A DNA stretch of 55,068 nt from Bacteroidaceae bacterium (GCA_017453465.1 JAFTEV010000043.1:1-55068), one strand, 5' to 3'. Positions 8,301-16,160 are shown, numbered from the stretch's first letter. Made by a program: numbers and translations. The notes: a model not told the origin generated them from the letters alone.

Positions 8301-10007
8301 ATGGCTGGCGACAACACTTACACGGGCGGAAACTTCCTGCGCGGCGGTGTCGTGAAGGTCAGCAGCCTTTCCAGCAGCACACAGGCATACGGCAATCTGG
8401 GTGGCCTGACTACCGCCTCTACCAAGTTCGTGATGGAGAACGGTGCCGAACTTCAGACCTCTGGCACAGTCAAGATGGGTTCACCCATGCGTATGCAGAG
8501 CGAAGAAGGCGGTGTCATCAACAATGGCGGCCTTTTCACCATGGAGAAACTCATTGCTGGTACGAAGCTCACCAAGAAGGGTGGCGGAAAGCTTGACATG
8601 CAAGGTTCCCTCAGTGTGACATCCCTCACGGTAGCAGGCGGCACATTCCAGTACAATACAGCCAGTTATTCTCGCACAACCACACTGCAAGGCTCAGGTG
8701 TCTTGACAGGTACAGGTTTCTTGACAACCCCAATCAATGTAGAAAAGGGTGCCAAGGCGTCGCTCTACACCGTGAACCGTGCAACTTCTACTAACCGTAT
8801 CACCGGCGAGGGACAAATCACCATCTATTGTGCCACAGAGAAGGGCGGCAGCGGTAATAATGTTTACTATGCCACACGTTCTCCGATGCAGCTCAACCTC
8901 ACAGCCTTTGAGGGCACACTCGTCATTGGTGCTACCAACAACGAGTCTGCTGAAAACGGGGCTACAGGCCGTGTCTTTACACTCGACATTGCCACAGGTG
9001 CACCCAAGGCCACGTTCAACATTCCCGAAAACTTCATCCTGCTGAACACAGCCCGCACTTACCGCATCGGACAAGTGACCGGCAAGGGAGCACTGGGCGG
9101 CAACTGCTCGTTCTCCAACAATGGCGGTCCTTCGGGTGTCAACACATGGCAAGTTGGTAACGAAGGCGACTTCACCTTCGATGGCATTGTCAGCAGCAAC
9201 GCCAAGTTCGTCAAGATGGGTGAAGGCAAGATGACAGCCTCTGGCAAATGGACAACATCTGGCACCGTCACCGTGAGCGAAGGCGAACTCTTCTTGAAAT
9301 CGGGTGCAACCCTCGGCACAGGTGCTGTCACCGTGGCCAAGGGTGCCATCTTCTCCGGCACATCGGCTGCCACCAACTCTTCTGCCAACAAAGCCCCGAT
9401 GACCAACAGTTCTTACACCGTGAACGGCACACTCCACAGCGGAAACAGCCTCACAGCATCCAGTGGCTACTGGAACTTCGGCGGCAAAGACCTGACCTTC
9501 AACGATGGTGCCTGTCTCCTGGTAGGTCTCAATAAGTGTGCTACAGCTACCAATCCTGGATGTACCACCATCTACAACATTGGCACACTCACCATGAAGG
9601 ACGGTGTCACCATTTCGGCTTATCTGGGCAGCAGCACATACGTTCCCACAACGGACGAGGCTGTGCCCGACTCATTCCGCATCTTCCATACCTTCACAAC
9701 GGCAGAAATCGGCAACGTCAGGTTCGATTTGCCCGAACTGCCACGTGGCAACTACTGGGACACCAGCCGCATCAACGAAGGTCTGCTCTTTATTTATTAC
9801 AAATACACGCCGCTGCCAGGCGACATCGATGGCGACGACAAACTGACTATCGAGGACATCACCGCACTCATCTCCTTTTATCTGGGTGGAGGACAGGTTG
9901 ACATGACTCGCTGCGACCTCGACCACGACCAGCAGTTCACCATCGAAGACATCACCACACTCATCGAGATGTATCTGGCTACAGACACTTCAGAGAAAGA
10001 ACAATAG
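5328..10007 (+). CDS. Giant rhamnogalacturonan-lyase-like protein (PL11-type) with autotransporter-type repeats and dockerin-like tail
   Basis: A 1559-residue exported protein likely to cleave pectic rhamnogalacturonan I. After the signal peptide (MKKIFLSILLACAATTGFAQ), residues ~20-630 follow the PL11 rhamnogalacturonan lyase pattern: the opening DRGLVAVPSGGGNFVSWHVF, then Asp-rich propeller repeats such as GDLDGDGIVEFIVKR and DWDRDGKAEVL, and a late GDWREELI segment. Residues ~630-1480 are a long beta-strand repeat region with PATR-like units (LVKQGDGILTLPAADMTYTG; VKENTGTVTMAGDNTYTGG), a type usually found in autotransporter passengers. The last ~60 residues hold two EF-hand/dockerin-like units (GDIDGDDKLTIEDITALI and DLDHDQQFTIEDITTLI). 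PL11 enzymes are usually near 600 residues, so the long extension is unusual. Function is inferred from family resemblance. Confidence 0.8.
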   Translation: MKKIFLSILLACAATTGFAQRFTDKIDRGLVAVPSGGGNFVSWHVFGEEYYDVTYNLYCNGSLIAQNLKNSSYTHASGNANSQYQVAAVVRGVEQDKCDAVKRWENGMLKIPVAPPTDRDGNDVSSHYTLNDVSIGDLDGDGIVEFIVKRKCDAVTDLTNKKMFHQLDCYDHKGNRLWWIDLGPNMLAGADEQWDCVCYDWDRDGKAEVLLRIQDNAYIHYADGSTQLIGSANVDTRWSGIEYTSSGNEYLLYLEGATGKPYEIGPASHPLWMDYPLTRESDSWWGSGIVGHRSTKHYWGAPFLDGRKASIFLGRGCYTNHKFIALDVDPDTHQLSQRWYWQTDNSASPWWGNGYHNFAIGDVDWDGRDEIIFGSMVIDDNGLGLSTTAYGHGDAQHCSDFDPYRKYEEQFACLEEGRGNFGCNYRNAATGQIYVKHDAGGDDGRALMGNFTNAYPGSVGRSVSSGWISSVADKFVAELNGDAFISWGDLNQRIYWDGDLLDEYFDSPGTEGYGAIYKPAGAGRWNFTESKCNNWSKNNPGGIADIFGDWREELIMRSGDNTAILVYTTSIPTTYRIPTLWHDHQYRNAMVWQSMGYNQPPHKSYFLGELEGITVAPPPYTMTDRTEIGDGGTITTTDEHLLICETNDTHISIQDGASPYMVTFNVPSWVQGTAQGNTTVKNTPITYDYYTCTVTGGALTGGTRLVKQGDGILTLPAADMTYTGETNIWAGTVNFNGSVPNSPVWINRFGELNSCAKVATFKSIKADYGSVIRPGGADSIGTILVDSIYYMGFGSRLTLDLYSDSLKSDMLSTLILRIEKKSWNYGPKYLTPVIEVVEHTADSAATLEPGRYLVAHADSLVGSLANIKIEGVTSHKAGLERDEKGDIYLVLGSVRGASEIVWTGNASTVWDYATTENFYVMGDAEQTPDIFVEGDIVNFTDSAKSFNVTLKAANEFPADTIRFDNTKAYTLSGTGVITKGAFVKENTGTVTMAGDNTYTGGNFLRGGVVKVSSLSSSTQAYGNLGGLTTASTKFVMENGAELQTSGTVKMGSPMRMQSEEGGVINNGGLFTMEKLIAGTKLTKKGGGKLDMQGSLSVTSLTVAGGTFQYNTASYSRTTTLQGSGVLTGTGFLTTPINVEKGAKASLYTVNRATSTNRITGEGQITIYCATEKGGSGNNVYYATRSPMQLNLTAFEGTLVIGATNNESAENGATGRVFTLDIATGAPKATFNIPENFILLNTARTYRIGQVTGKGALGGNCSFSNNGGPSGVNTWQVGNEGDFTFDGIVSSNAKFVKMGEGKMTASGKWTTSGTVTVSEGELFLKSGATLGTGAVTVAKGAIFSGTSAATNSSANKAPMTNSSYTVNGTLHSGNSLTASSGYWNFGGKDLTFNDGACLLVGLNKCATATNPGCTTIYNIGTLTMKDGVTISAYLGSSTYVPTTDEAVPDSFRIFHTFTTAEIGNVRFDLPELPRGNYWDTSRINEGLLFIYYKYTPLPGDIDGDDKLTIEDITALISFYLGGGQVDMTRCDLDHDQQFTIEDITTLIEMYLATDTSEKEQ

Positions 10008-10022
10008 CGGATACACACACGC

Positions 10023-10079
10023 ATCTACCGAAAAAGGAGGCTTGGAACTCGCGGTTCCAAGCCTCCTTTTTCGGTAGAT
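10023..10079. terminator. Bidirectional terminator between convergent genes
   Basis: A perfect 26-bp stem beginning ATCTACCGAAAAAGGAGG, with a 5-base loop, sits between the plus-strand lyase gene and the minus-strand hsp20 gene. A5 and T5 runs lie within the arms, so it can serve both transcripts. Confidence 0.85.
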
Positions 10080-10095
10080 TTAGTGAATATTGCGA

Positions 10096-10521
10096 TTATG
10101 AAATTTCGATGTTGCGAGTGACCTTGGCCTCTTCCTTCTTCAGCTTGGGCAGGACTACGGTCAGAATGCCGTGCTCCACCTTGGCCGAAATCTGTTCCTT
10201 GGCCACATCCTCAGGCAGTGTGTAAGTCTGCTGGTAGTTGGTGTAAGAGAATTCGCGGCGCAGATAGTGCTGTTTCTTGTCCTCCTCCTTGTGCTCCAGC
10301 TTGTTCTCGATGGCGATGCTGAGGTTGCCGTCGTCATTGATGTTTACTCGGCAGAACTCCTTCTTGATGCCCGGAGCAGCCACCTCCATGGTGTAAGCAT
10401 TTTCATCTTCCTTCACGTTGACGGCTGGTGCGGTAGAATTGGCACGTGGCATCAAATCACTGCTAAAGAAATCATCGAATACTGTTGGGAACCAACTGTT
10501 TTTAAACATTACTGGTAACAT
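10096..10521 (-). CDS. Hsp20 / alpha-crystallin family small heat shock protein
   Basis: A 141-residue ATP-independent holdase that binds unfolding proteins in the cytoplasm. The N-terminal WFPTVFDDFF stretch is followed by the alpha-crystallin domain, from AVNVKEDENAYTMEVAAPGIKK to the conserved VEHGILTVVLPKL near the C-terminus, and a short tail. The start at 10521 is chosen because AGGAGG (complement of 10530-10535) stands about 8 bases upstream. Such a strong Shine-Dalgarno is unusual for this phylum. The frame is open further upstream, but that part lacks family similarity. It is monocistronic, with a sigma-54-like promoter upstream. Confidence 0.9.
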   Translation of the reverse strand: MLPVMFKNSWFPTVFDDFFSSDLMPRANSTAPAVNVKEDENAYTMEVAAPGIKKEFCRVNINDDGNLSIAIENKLEHKEEDKKQHYLRREFSYTNYQQTYTLPEDVAKEQISAKVEHGILTVVLPKLKKEEAKVTRNIEIS

Positions 10522-10619
10522 AGTTAATACCTCCTGATTGTTATTTGTTAATGGTTTGTGATTATTTGTTTTCTTCTCTCTGCGCCTCCACTTTCGTTTC
10601 AGCGTTTGCCCCTCTATAT

Positions 10620-10635
10620 CGCAATACATGTGCCA
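10620..10635 (-). promoter_or_regulatory. Candidate sigma-54 promoter of hsp20
   Basis: On the minus strand the bases read TGGCACATGTATTGCG. This matches the sigma-54 -24/-12 consensus TGGCAC-N5-TTGC, with correct GG to GC spacing. It would give a leader of about 85-90 bases before the hsp20 start. No clear TAnnTTTG box was found in this leader. This is a sequence match only. Confidence 0.4.
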
Positions 10636-10700
10636 CACCTCCAGAGCGTGCCAACTTGTCCCCTCCTGTGGACAAAATGTCCTTTTTGCGGACATTTTTT

Positions 10701-10827
10701 CGGTTGTGCGGTTTTTCGGTTGTACGGTTATGCGGTTATACGGTTTTTCGGTCGCTTCGCTTAACGGTTTTGCGGCTACACAACCGCCTAACCGTACAAC
10801 CGTCTAACCGTACAACCGCTCAACCGC
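10701..10827. repeat. CGGTT-type palindromic repeat element
   Basis: Tandem variants of CGGTTnTGCGG are followed by a core GGTCGCTTCGCTTAACGG and then by complementary AACCGTACAACCGT variants, so the whole can fold into a long imperfect hairpin. The same core recurs at 16077-16156 and, inverted, at 24501-24580. With the hsp20 promoter and the leader of the next gene, it accounts for the gene-free stretch 10522-11116. Confidence 0.75.
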
Positions 10828-10898
10828 AAAAATGTTAAAACTACTGAAAGGATGACAAAAAAAATGTCCTTTATAGTGATTGTATAAGTGGAATAACG

Positions 10899-11116
10899 TA
10901 CCTTTGTCGCATCGCTAATGTCTTCTTTGTGAAGATGTGAGTGGTCTTATATATAAGAAAGACGTTTCTTAACGTCTGTTGTGGAGATTTTTGCACTTCA
11001 CAAAAGCAGACAAGAGAACAGACACCTGCGTCCTTTTTGTATATCTGTGAAAACACTCATTACTGAAACAAGCCGAATCGGTGGTGTCTATAGGCGAACA
11101 AAAATAGAAAAACAGC
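10899..11116 (+). promoter_or_regulatory. Promoter and ~205-base leader of the beta-helix gene
   Basis: TACCTTTG at 10899-10906 is a good Bacteroidales -7 box. The leader from about 10913 to 11116 is long and can fold AGACGT/ACGTCT and CTTATATATAAG hairpins. It ends with AGCCGAATC.GTGG...TATAGGC at 11071-11095, a motif also found before the Cys-repeat peptide genes at 33719-33742. Confidence 0.55.
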
Positions 11117-12154
11117 ATGAAAAGAACTTTTCTTTTGTTCATTGTCTCTTTGATGAGTACAATGAGTATGTTTGCGCAAGACGACTTGGTGGCCACACTG
11201 AGTCATGGTTCCTCACTTAAAACCTACATGGGTGCAGATGCCTTGGCTACGGCATATACAGCTGCCGTGGCGGGCGATGTCATCACCCTTTCGCCTGGTG
11301 AGTTCAATGGTGTTACCATCGAAAAGGCCATTACCATCCGGGGAGCAGGAATGCAACAAATAGAGTCGGGTGGATACGTCTATACTCAGATTACAGGTGA
11401 TATGCCGATTAACGTGCCTACGACATCATCATCTTCTTCTGCTGTCGTTACAATAGAGGGTGTTCAGGTGCTTGGCCGCGTTGACATCGACGGTGACAAT
11501 CTGGCTCCAGTCAAGTTGCTCAAGAGCCGTTTCCAGAACACTGTTATGGGCAAGGGTGTTAGTTTGAATGCTTATTCCTGTATCTTTGACAACGGGTTAG
11601 ATGCCAATAATGAAGAAAACACAATCTTTAATTGCTTGAATTGCGTGATTAGGGGTGCATATTTTCGAGGCATTAGCGGGTCGTACAATGCCATAGCCAG
11701 GGTTGTAGCGACGAATTGTATTGTTTGTCTTAACTGTGACGTACCCAATAGTAATTTTACGAATTGTATCATAGTATCTAGTGACTGGCCTCTTAACCAG
11801 ACCTGTTCCGCTCAGAATTGCATTGGTATTAATAGTAATCGCTATGGTAATGTAGACGTGTTCGCAAATGTTGACGGCTCGTCGAATGTTATGATTGAAG
11901 GTGCTGAGATAGATGCTTTTACCAAGGTCTTCAAGACATTAACAACGACGTACTATTCTTTCAAATTCAATGAAACTTTTGAACTCACTCCAACTGCCGC
12001 CGCCGCATATCTTGGCGATGATGGCAAGCAGGTGGGCATCTATGGAGGTGTAACCCCCTTTGACCCAGCACCCACGAACCCTCAAATCAAGAAGCTTGCC
12101 GTGAGCAGCACCGCAGAAGGCGACAAACTGAAAGTGAAAATCGATGTGAAATAA
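11117..12154 (+). CDS. Secreted beta-helix-like protein
   Basis: A 345-residue exported protein of unknown function. The signal peptide (MKRTFLLFIVSLMSTMSMFAQ) is followed by a segment typical of right-handed beta-helix proteins: ALATAYTAAVAGDVITLSPGEFNGVTIEKAITIRGAG is the usual 'pectate-lyase-like' opening. Strand-turn repeats rich in Asn and Cys (NCLNCVIRG, NCIVCLNCD, NCIIVSS) follow to about residue 250. The C-terminal ~70 residues end GIYGGVTPFDPAPTNPQIKKL. No catalytic residues were recognised, so it may bind glycan or be structural. It is 18 bases upstream of the next gene and probably forms a two-gene operon with it. Confidence 0.75.
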   Translation: MKRTFLLFIVSLMSTMSMFAQDDLVATLSHGSSLKTYMGADALATAYTAAVAGDVITLSPGEFNGVTIEKAITIRGAGMQQIESGGYVYTQITGDMPINVPTTSSSSSAVVTIEGVQVLGRVDIDGDNLAPVKLLKSRFQNTVMGKGVSLNAYSCIFDNGLDANNEENTIFNCLNCVIRGAYFRGISGSYNAIARVVATNCIVCLNCDVPNSNFTNCIIVSSDWPLNQTCSAQNCIGINSNRYGNVDVFANVDGSSNVMIEGAEIDAFTKVFKTLTTTYYSFKFNETFELTPTAAAAYLGDDGKQVGIYGGVTPFDPAPTNPQIKKLAVSSTAEGDKLKVKIDVK

Positions 12155-12172
12155 CGAAACACCCGTAAACTT

Positions 12173-13435
12173 ATGCGAAGGACAATCGTATTATTCATGT
12201 TGTCAATGCTCATCTATGTGGGGTGGGGACAGTCCTACCGCTACCGCTATTGGATTGACAACAACGTAAGCGGCGCGGTGAGTGGCAGTGCCACAGGCGA
12301 GACGCAGTTCGACGTGAGTCTCTCCTCGCTGGCTGCTGGCTTCCATACCCTCCACCTACAGGCACAAAACGCTGCTGGTGTGTGGAGCAGTGTGCGCTCC
12401 CGCTATTTTTTGAAGGCGAACCAGGCTTCAGTGGCCAGCACAGCCCGCTACTGGTTCGACAACGACCTGACGACCCTCCACAGTGGGGTAGCTCCAAGCG
12501 GACTTATTGACTTGGATATTTCCCGCCTGGCTGTGGGCTTCCACACGGTACACTACCAGACATTCGACGAGCAGGGAACACCTTCTGCCGTGCGCACCCG
12601 CTACTTCATGGTCAATCAGATACAGGTTGGCACACTTTCAGCCAAAATTTGGTTCGACAGCGACGAAGCTGCCGCAGGAACTTACGAGTTGACTGAAGAG
12701 AACATCGTGCTGGATATTTCAGCACTGGAGGTAGGGATGCACGAAGTGCACGTAGCCCTCTATGATGCTGGGGGCAACTTCCTCGTGGCGGGCAGTTCGG
12801 CTTTTGAAAAGCCCATCCCCATGACGACTATCACGCTCAGCTCGGCTGGTTTGGGCACCTTCTGCTGGGATGTGGATTTGGACTTTAGCGAGACAGACGA
12901 CGTGAAAGCTTATATTGCTACAGGCTACAACAGCAAGACGGGCGAAGTGACCTTGGGACGTGTGAAGGATGTCCCTGCTGGCACAGGCGTTCTTCTGCTT
13001 GGCAACGAAGGTGACTATCAGGTGCCACAGCGTCCATCCTATTCTTACTTAATGAATATGTTCGTGGGCGTGAACGCTCCGACAGCCATCCGTGGCTATG
13101 CCGACGGCTATGCCAACTACATCTTGCAGACAGGTCAATATGGCATTGGTTTCTACCAGAACAACTACACGGTAGATGCCGGTACTGCTTACCTGCACGT
13201 GCCCAGCACACAGGCTGGCGCCAAGCAGCGCATCCGCATAGTCTTTGACGAGGATGTCATCAGCAACTTCGGTCGTGGGCGCATCATGCTCAGCAACATC
13301 ACATCACTCATCGACACTTATCTTGGTGAGAATGGCCTTCCAAGGAGTGTGGCCGACGTAGATGCCGATGGTGAAATCACCATTGAAGACATCACCCGCC
13401 TCATCAAGATGTATCTCGAATCGGAAGGGGAGTGA
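12173..13435 (+). CDS. Secreted repeat protein with dockerin-like tail
   Basis: A 420-residue exported protein of unknown function. After the signal peptide (MRRTIVLFMLSMLIYVGWGQ) come three ~60-residue repeats with the pattern (A/Y)RYW(I/F)DN ... DxSxLxxGFHTxHxQ...G..SxVR(S/T)RYF, the third more diverged. Next is a beta-rich domain, about residues 215-360, and then a C-terminal dockerin-like pair (ITSLIDTYL and DVDADGEITIEDITRLIKMYL). The repeats resemble a Bacteroidales surface/secreted family often found next to beta-helix proteins. Translational coupling with the upstream gene is likely. A hairpin repeat follows the stop codon. Confidence 0.75.
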   Translation: MRRTIVLFMLSMLIYVGWGQSYRYRYWIDNNVSGAVSGSATGETQFDVSLSSLAAGFHTLHLQAQNAAGVWSSVRSRYFLKANQASVASTARYWFDNDLTTLHSGVAPSGLIDLDISRLAVGFHTVHYQTFDEQGTPSAVRTRYFMVNQIQVGTLSAKIWFDSDEAAAGTYELTEENIVLDISALEVGMHEVHVALYDAGGNFLVAGSSAFEKPIPMTTITLSSAGLGTFCWDVDLDFSETDDVKAYIATGYNSKTGEVTLGRVKDVPAGTGVLLLGNEGDYQVPQRPSYSYLMNMFVGVNAPTAIRGYADGYANYILQTGQYGIGFYQNNYTVDAGTAYLHVPSTQAGAKQRIRIVFDEDVISNFGRGRIMLSNITSLIDTYLGENGLPRSVADVDADGEITIEDITRLIKMYLESEGE

Positions 13436-13438
13436 TTA

Positions 13439-13560
13439 GCAATTCACAATTAGACAATTCACAATTCACAATTTGAGTATGAAAACTTCGGCAGACACAA
13501 AAAGCCGTACATACTCAAATTGTGAATTGTCTAATTGTGAATTATGAATTGTGAATTGTC
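13439..13560. repeat. ATTCACAA-type hairpin element (copy 1)
   Basis: Tandem CAATTCACAATT words lead to CAATTTGAGTATG, a short loop, CATACTCAAATTG and complementary tandem words. This makes a hairpin with arms of roughly 45 bases directly after a stop codon. Related elements with the same CAATTTGAGTA core occur at 38617-38712 and 39958-40079. Confidence 0.75.
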
Positions 13561-13561
13561 T

Positions 13562-13769
13562 TTTCCAACTGATGGATAATATCTATAACGGTGGAAAGTG
13601 ACCTTCGTGCATTCCACACGAATGCAATTTGTAGCGTATTGACATCTTTGATGGAAAAGATTATTCAGTTCTTTATTATTTCCACTTGTTTGCTACCATA
13701 GTTCTCAAACGTATAGTCCAGGACTTCTTGCAGACTATACGTTGCAGCCTTAGACCAAAGAATTTCCAT
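13562..13769 (-). pseudogene. RelE/ParE-family toxin, internally deleted
   Basis: The minus frame starts at the ATG complementary to 13767-13769 and encodes MEILWSKAATYSLQEVLDYT, a typical ParE/RelE start. It hits TGA at 13665-13667 after 34 residues. The same frame then continues with IKDVNTLQIAFVWNARRS, which matches the C-terminal strand of such toxins. Intact family members have about 95 residues; the middle strand region appears to be missing. The start overlaps the antitoxin stop by 20 bases, the usual arrangement. The family assignment is my inference from pattern. Confidence 0.55.
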
Positions 13770-13995
13770 ATTGGTAGTGGTTGAGCATTTCTTTAACTTC
13801 TTGGTGGCTATAGACTCTTCCGGCAGCAAAATCAGCTTCGCTTTTAGCCAATATACTCCGAAGTTGGCTTAGTTCTTCTTCGTCAAGCTGTATGTTTTGC
13901 GTGTTGCCACGGCTTCTGTGGCTATTTGTTGAATAAGCTGCAATGGGTTCAGAGGCCATTGATGACGGCTCTCTGTTTTCTGGATGACATGTCAT
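13750..13995 (-). CDS. Antitoxin-like protein of a decayed toxin-antitoxin pair
   Basis: An 81-residue soluble protein. The N-terminal half is low-complexity (HPENREPSSMASEPIAAYST). The C-terminal half (LDEEELSQLRSILAKSEADFAAGRVYSHQEVKEML) is helical and matches RelB/addiction-module antitoxins, in which the GRVYSHEEV segment wraps the toxin. The overlapping downstream frame is a broken RelE/ParE toxin, which supports the call. It lies 20 bases downstream of the cotH gene on the same strand, so it may be co-transcribed with it. An unusually long N-terminal part could replace a lost DNA-binding domain. Confidence 0.5.
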   Translation of the reverse strand: MTCHPENREPSSMASEPIAAYSTNSHRSRGNTQNIQLDEEELSQLRSILAKSEADFAAGRVYSHQEVKEMLNHYQYGNSLV

Positions 13996-14015
13996 AATGA
14001 TGTGTGTTTACTGCT

Positions 14016-15911
14016 TTATTCCATGTTGAATGTCACCGCTACATTGACGGCCTTGTTCTTCAGGCGGTACTGCATGGTGACGGTGTGGGTGTCGTAGTAC
14101 CAGCAGTTGTCGGGGTGGCAGCCGAAGGACCAGCTGTAGAGGCTGTTGGCCTCGATGAAGACGTGGCCCTGTGCCCATGCAGCCGTGTTGCCGTTTTCGT
14201 CGAACCACGCCCCGTAGGTGCCGGCAGCCGTGTTGTTGCCCTCCGAACCGTCGGCGTTGAGGGGCACAAGGTCGGTAGGCGCACCACCGAGGATGGCTGA
14301 AATCTCGTTGCGGTTCAGGGTGATTTGGCTCGACTGATGGTAGCCGCCATTGTACGAAACGGCTTGCGTCTTGTTGATGGTGGCCAGCACCTTCACTTCA
14401 GTGTCAATGATTTCGTCATCACCAGCGGGATAGCCAGCAATGATGTCGTCGAGATACGCCTTTCGGTTCTTGAGCCAGTTCTTCATCTTCTGGATTTCCT
14501 CTTGTGTCTTGAAGACGGTCGTGGTCTGCGGTCCCCACCAGCCGCCCGATGTGCTCGTCATGGGCCAAACCTTGATGTCGCGCTCGTAAGCCCCCTCGTT
14601 CTGCAGAGCGTCAGCATATTTCTGGACTTCACTCCACACAGCCACTAAGATGGAGTCGCTCAGTGCGGCCCACGTCTCCTTGTAACGCTTCACGAAGTCG
14701 GCATTGCCGAAGAGGTCGCGCCAGAACTTGCTGATGTTGTAGGCAGCACCAGTTCCCTTCACGGGGTCAGTGCCGTAGATGAGTTCCCTGTAGTCCGTGA
14801 AGAAGGTGTGGCCCGTTGTCATGTCGCTCCAGTCGAAGTCGAAGCCTGCGTCCCAGTCCCACACGGGGCCGAAAGTGTATTTTCCGCCTGGGGCTTTAAA
14901 CATATAGAGGCTGCGCGGCGCGTCGATTTCCACATTATATAAATACTCGTGCAGCTGCAGGATGCCAATGAACGAAGCCACGTCCATCAGCGAATCGGCC
15001 AGCGCATAGTTGTGCGACTTGATGGCGGCTTCCACCCTGCCGAAGTCCTCCTTGATGCTGTCCAGCTGCTCCGTGGTCAGGTCTTCGGGCGACTTCACAC
15101 ACATGGGTAGGTTATACACCTTCGACCAGAAGTTGTCACCGTCGTAGGGCGAGAGTGAAGGCCCGTCGTCCTGGTCGAAACTCATCAGCAGGCTGCCAAC
15201 TTCAGGGATGTCGATGCGGTTCTTCTTAATTTCAATCTTCTCGGTCAACTGGTAGAGTCCGATGTACTCCTGGTTCAGGAACACCTCCACGTAGCGGCTG
15301 TGGTTGGTGTAGGGCATATCCATCCGGCGAGCCGTCTCGAAGGCCACGGTGTTCATCAGGTCGGTCACGTCGCGGTAGTTAGCCAGCAGGTTCCAGTTCT
15401 TCGCCTTGTCCAGTCCGAGCAGCTTCGACTTGCTGTCCAGCTTAAACTTGTACGGCTTCTTGTCGTACCACTCCCAGCTGGAGTTGCCGCGTCCGCGAAT
15501 GACTCCCGTGCCGTTGTAGTTCGAGTATTCTCCGCGTCCGTCGATGGCGATGTGGCACCGCAGCCACACCTCCTTCTCCACGATGTTCTCCTCACCCTCC
15601 GTTGTGATGTGCATGACGAAGGGGCGGTAGTGGTTGTGTCCCTTTTCTGCGTCGGACAGGGCTGGTGCAAAGTCGATGCTGTCAATGTCTGCAAGGCTGT
15701 AAGGCATGGTGAACTCCGTGTCGGTGTCCTTGCCGATGGCAGCATTGATGATGTTCTTGTTGTTGTCAAACTGCACTTCCGTGCCTTCCACCACACCGAT
15801 GGGCAGTTTCCAGTCCACGCCCTCGTAGTGATGGTGGATTTGCATCCACTCCTGAGCTGTGGCCATGCTTGCCGTGCAGCTCAGTGCCAAAGCAATGAGA
15901 TAGTTTTTCAT
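14016..15911 (-). CDS. Secreted CotH-kinase-family protein
   Basis: A 631-residue exported protein. Signal peptide MKNYLIALALSCTASMATAQ; an N-terminal ~110-residue domain; then a CotH kinase-like domain (about residues 110-430) with family hallmarks RGRGNSSWEW, KPYKFKLD, YIGLYQLTEKIE and GPVWDWDAGFDFDW. The ~130 C-terminal residues (from VKVLATINKTQAVSYNGG) form a beta-rich domain resembling DUF4859 modules. CotH proteins include atypical protein kinases of spore coats and many secreted Bacteroidales proteins of unknown role. It has its own promoter at 15938-15969. Confidence 0.85.
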   Translation of the reverse strand: MKNYLIALALSCTASMATAQEWMQIHHHYEGVDWKLPIGVVEGTEVQFDNNKNIINAAIGKDTDTEFTMPYSLADIDSIDFAPALSDAEKGHNHYRPFVMHITTEGEENIVEKEVWLRCHIAIDGRGEYSNYNGTGVIRGRGNSSWEWYDKKPYKFKLDSKSKLLGLDKAKNWNLLANYRDVTDLMNTVAFETARRMDMPYTNHSRYVEVFLNQEYIGLYQLTEKIEIKKNRIDIPEVGSLLMSFDQDDGPSLSPYDGDNFWSKVYNLPMCVKSPEDLTTEQLDSIKEDFGRVEAAIKSHNYALADSLMDVASFIGILQLHEYLYNVEIDAPRSLYMFKAPGGKYTFGPVWDWDAGFDFDWSDMTTGHTFFTDYRELIYGTDPVKGTGAAYNISKFWRDLFGNADFVKRYKETWAALSDSILVAVWSEVQKYADALQNEGAYERDIKVWPMTSTSGGWWGPQTTTVFKTQEEIQKMKNWLKNRKAYLDDIIAGYPAGDDEIIDTEVKVLATINKTQAVSYNGGYHQSSQITLNRNEISAILGGAPTDLVPLNADGSEGNNTAAGTYGAWFDENGNTAAWAQGHVFIEANSLYSWSFGCHPDNCWYYDTHTVTMQYRLKNKAVNVAVTFNME

Positions 15912-15937
15912 TTTTTGTTAGTTAGGCTTTTATGGCG

Positions 15938-15969
15938 CAAAAGTACGGCTTTTCTTCGACCCAAGCAAA
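15938..15969 (-). promoter_or_regulatory. Promoter of the cotH-family gene
   Basis: On the minus strand TTTG (complement of 15966-15969) and TACTTTTG (complement of 15938-15945) are 20 bases apart, matching the Bacteroidales promoter. The leader is about 20 bases. Confidence 0.7.
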
Positions 15970-16015
15970 TAGTTCCTTTGATTTAACGCAGTTTTTTCCG
16001 TCCAGAGCAAATAAA

Positions 16016-16043
16016 GGCGCAGCAAACCAATGTCTGCTGCGCC
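16016..16043 (-). terminator. Candidate terminator hairpin after gdhA
   Basis: GGCGCAGCA (16016-16024) pairs with TGCTGCGCC (16035-16043) across a 10-base loop. On the minus strand it is followed by TTTATTTG. It lies downstream of the minus-strand gdhA. Confidence 0.5.
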
Positions 16044-16076
16044 CGTCGTGTTCGTGTTTTATTTTGTGTTTTTTTT

Positions 16077-16156
16077 ACGGTTTTGCGGTCGCTTCGCTTA
16101 ACGGTTTTGTGGTTTTACGGTAATACAACCGCATAACCGTATAACCGCACAACCGA
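16077..16156. repeat. CGGTT-type palindromic repeat element
   Basis: ACGGTTTTGCGGTCGCTTCG continues into CTTAACGGTTTTGTGG and then into complementary AACCGCATAACCGTATAACC words, giving a long imperfect hairpin directly after the gdhA stop codon. It shares its core with the elements at 10701-10827 and 24501-24580. Confidence 0.75.
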
Positions 16157-16160
16157 GAAA

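Noticed and set aside
15300-15986. A 228-codon plus-strand frame opposite cotH
   Set aside because: It is a Val/His-rich shadow frame of the strongly supported CotH protein on the minus strand.
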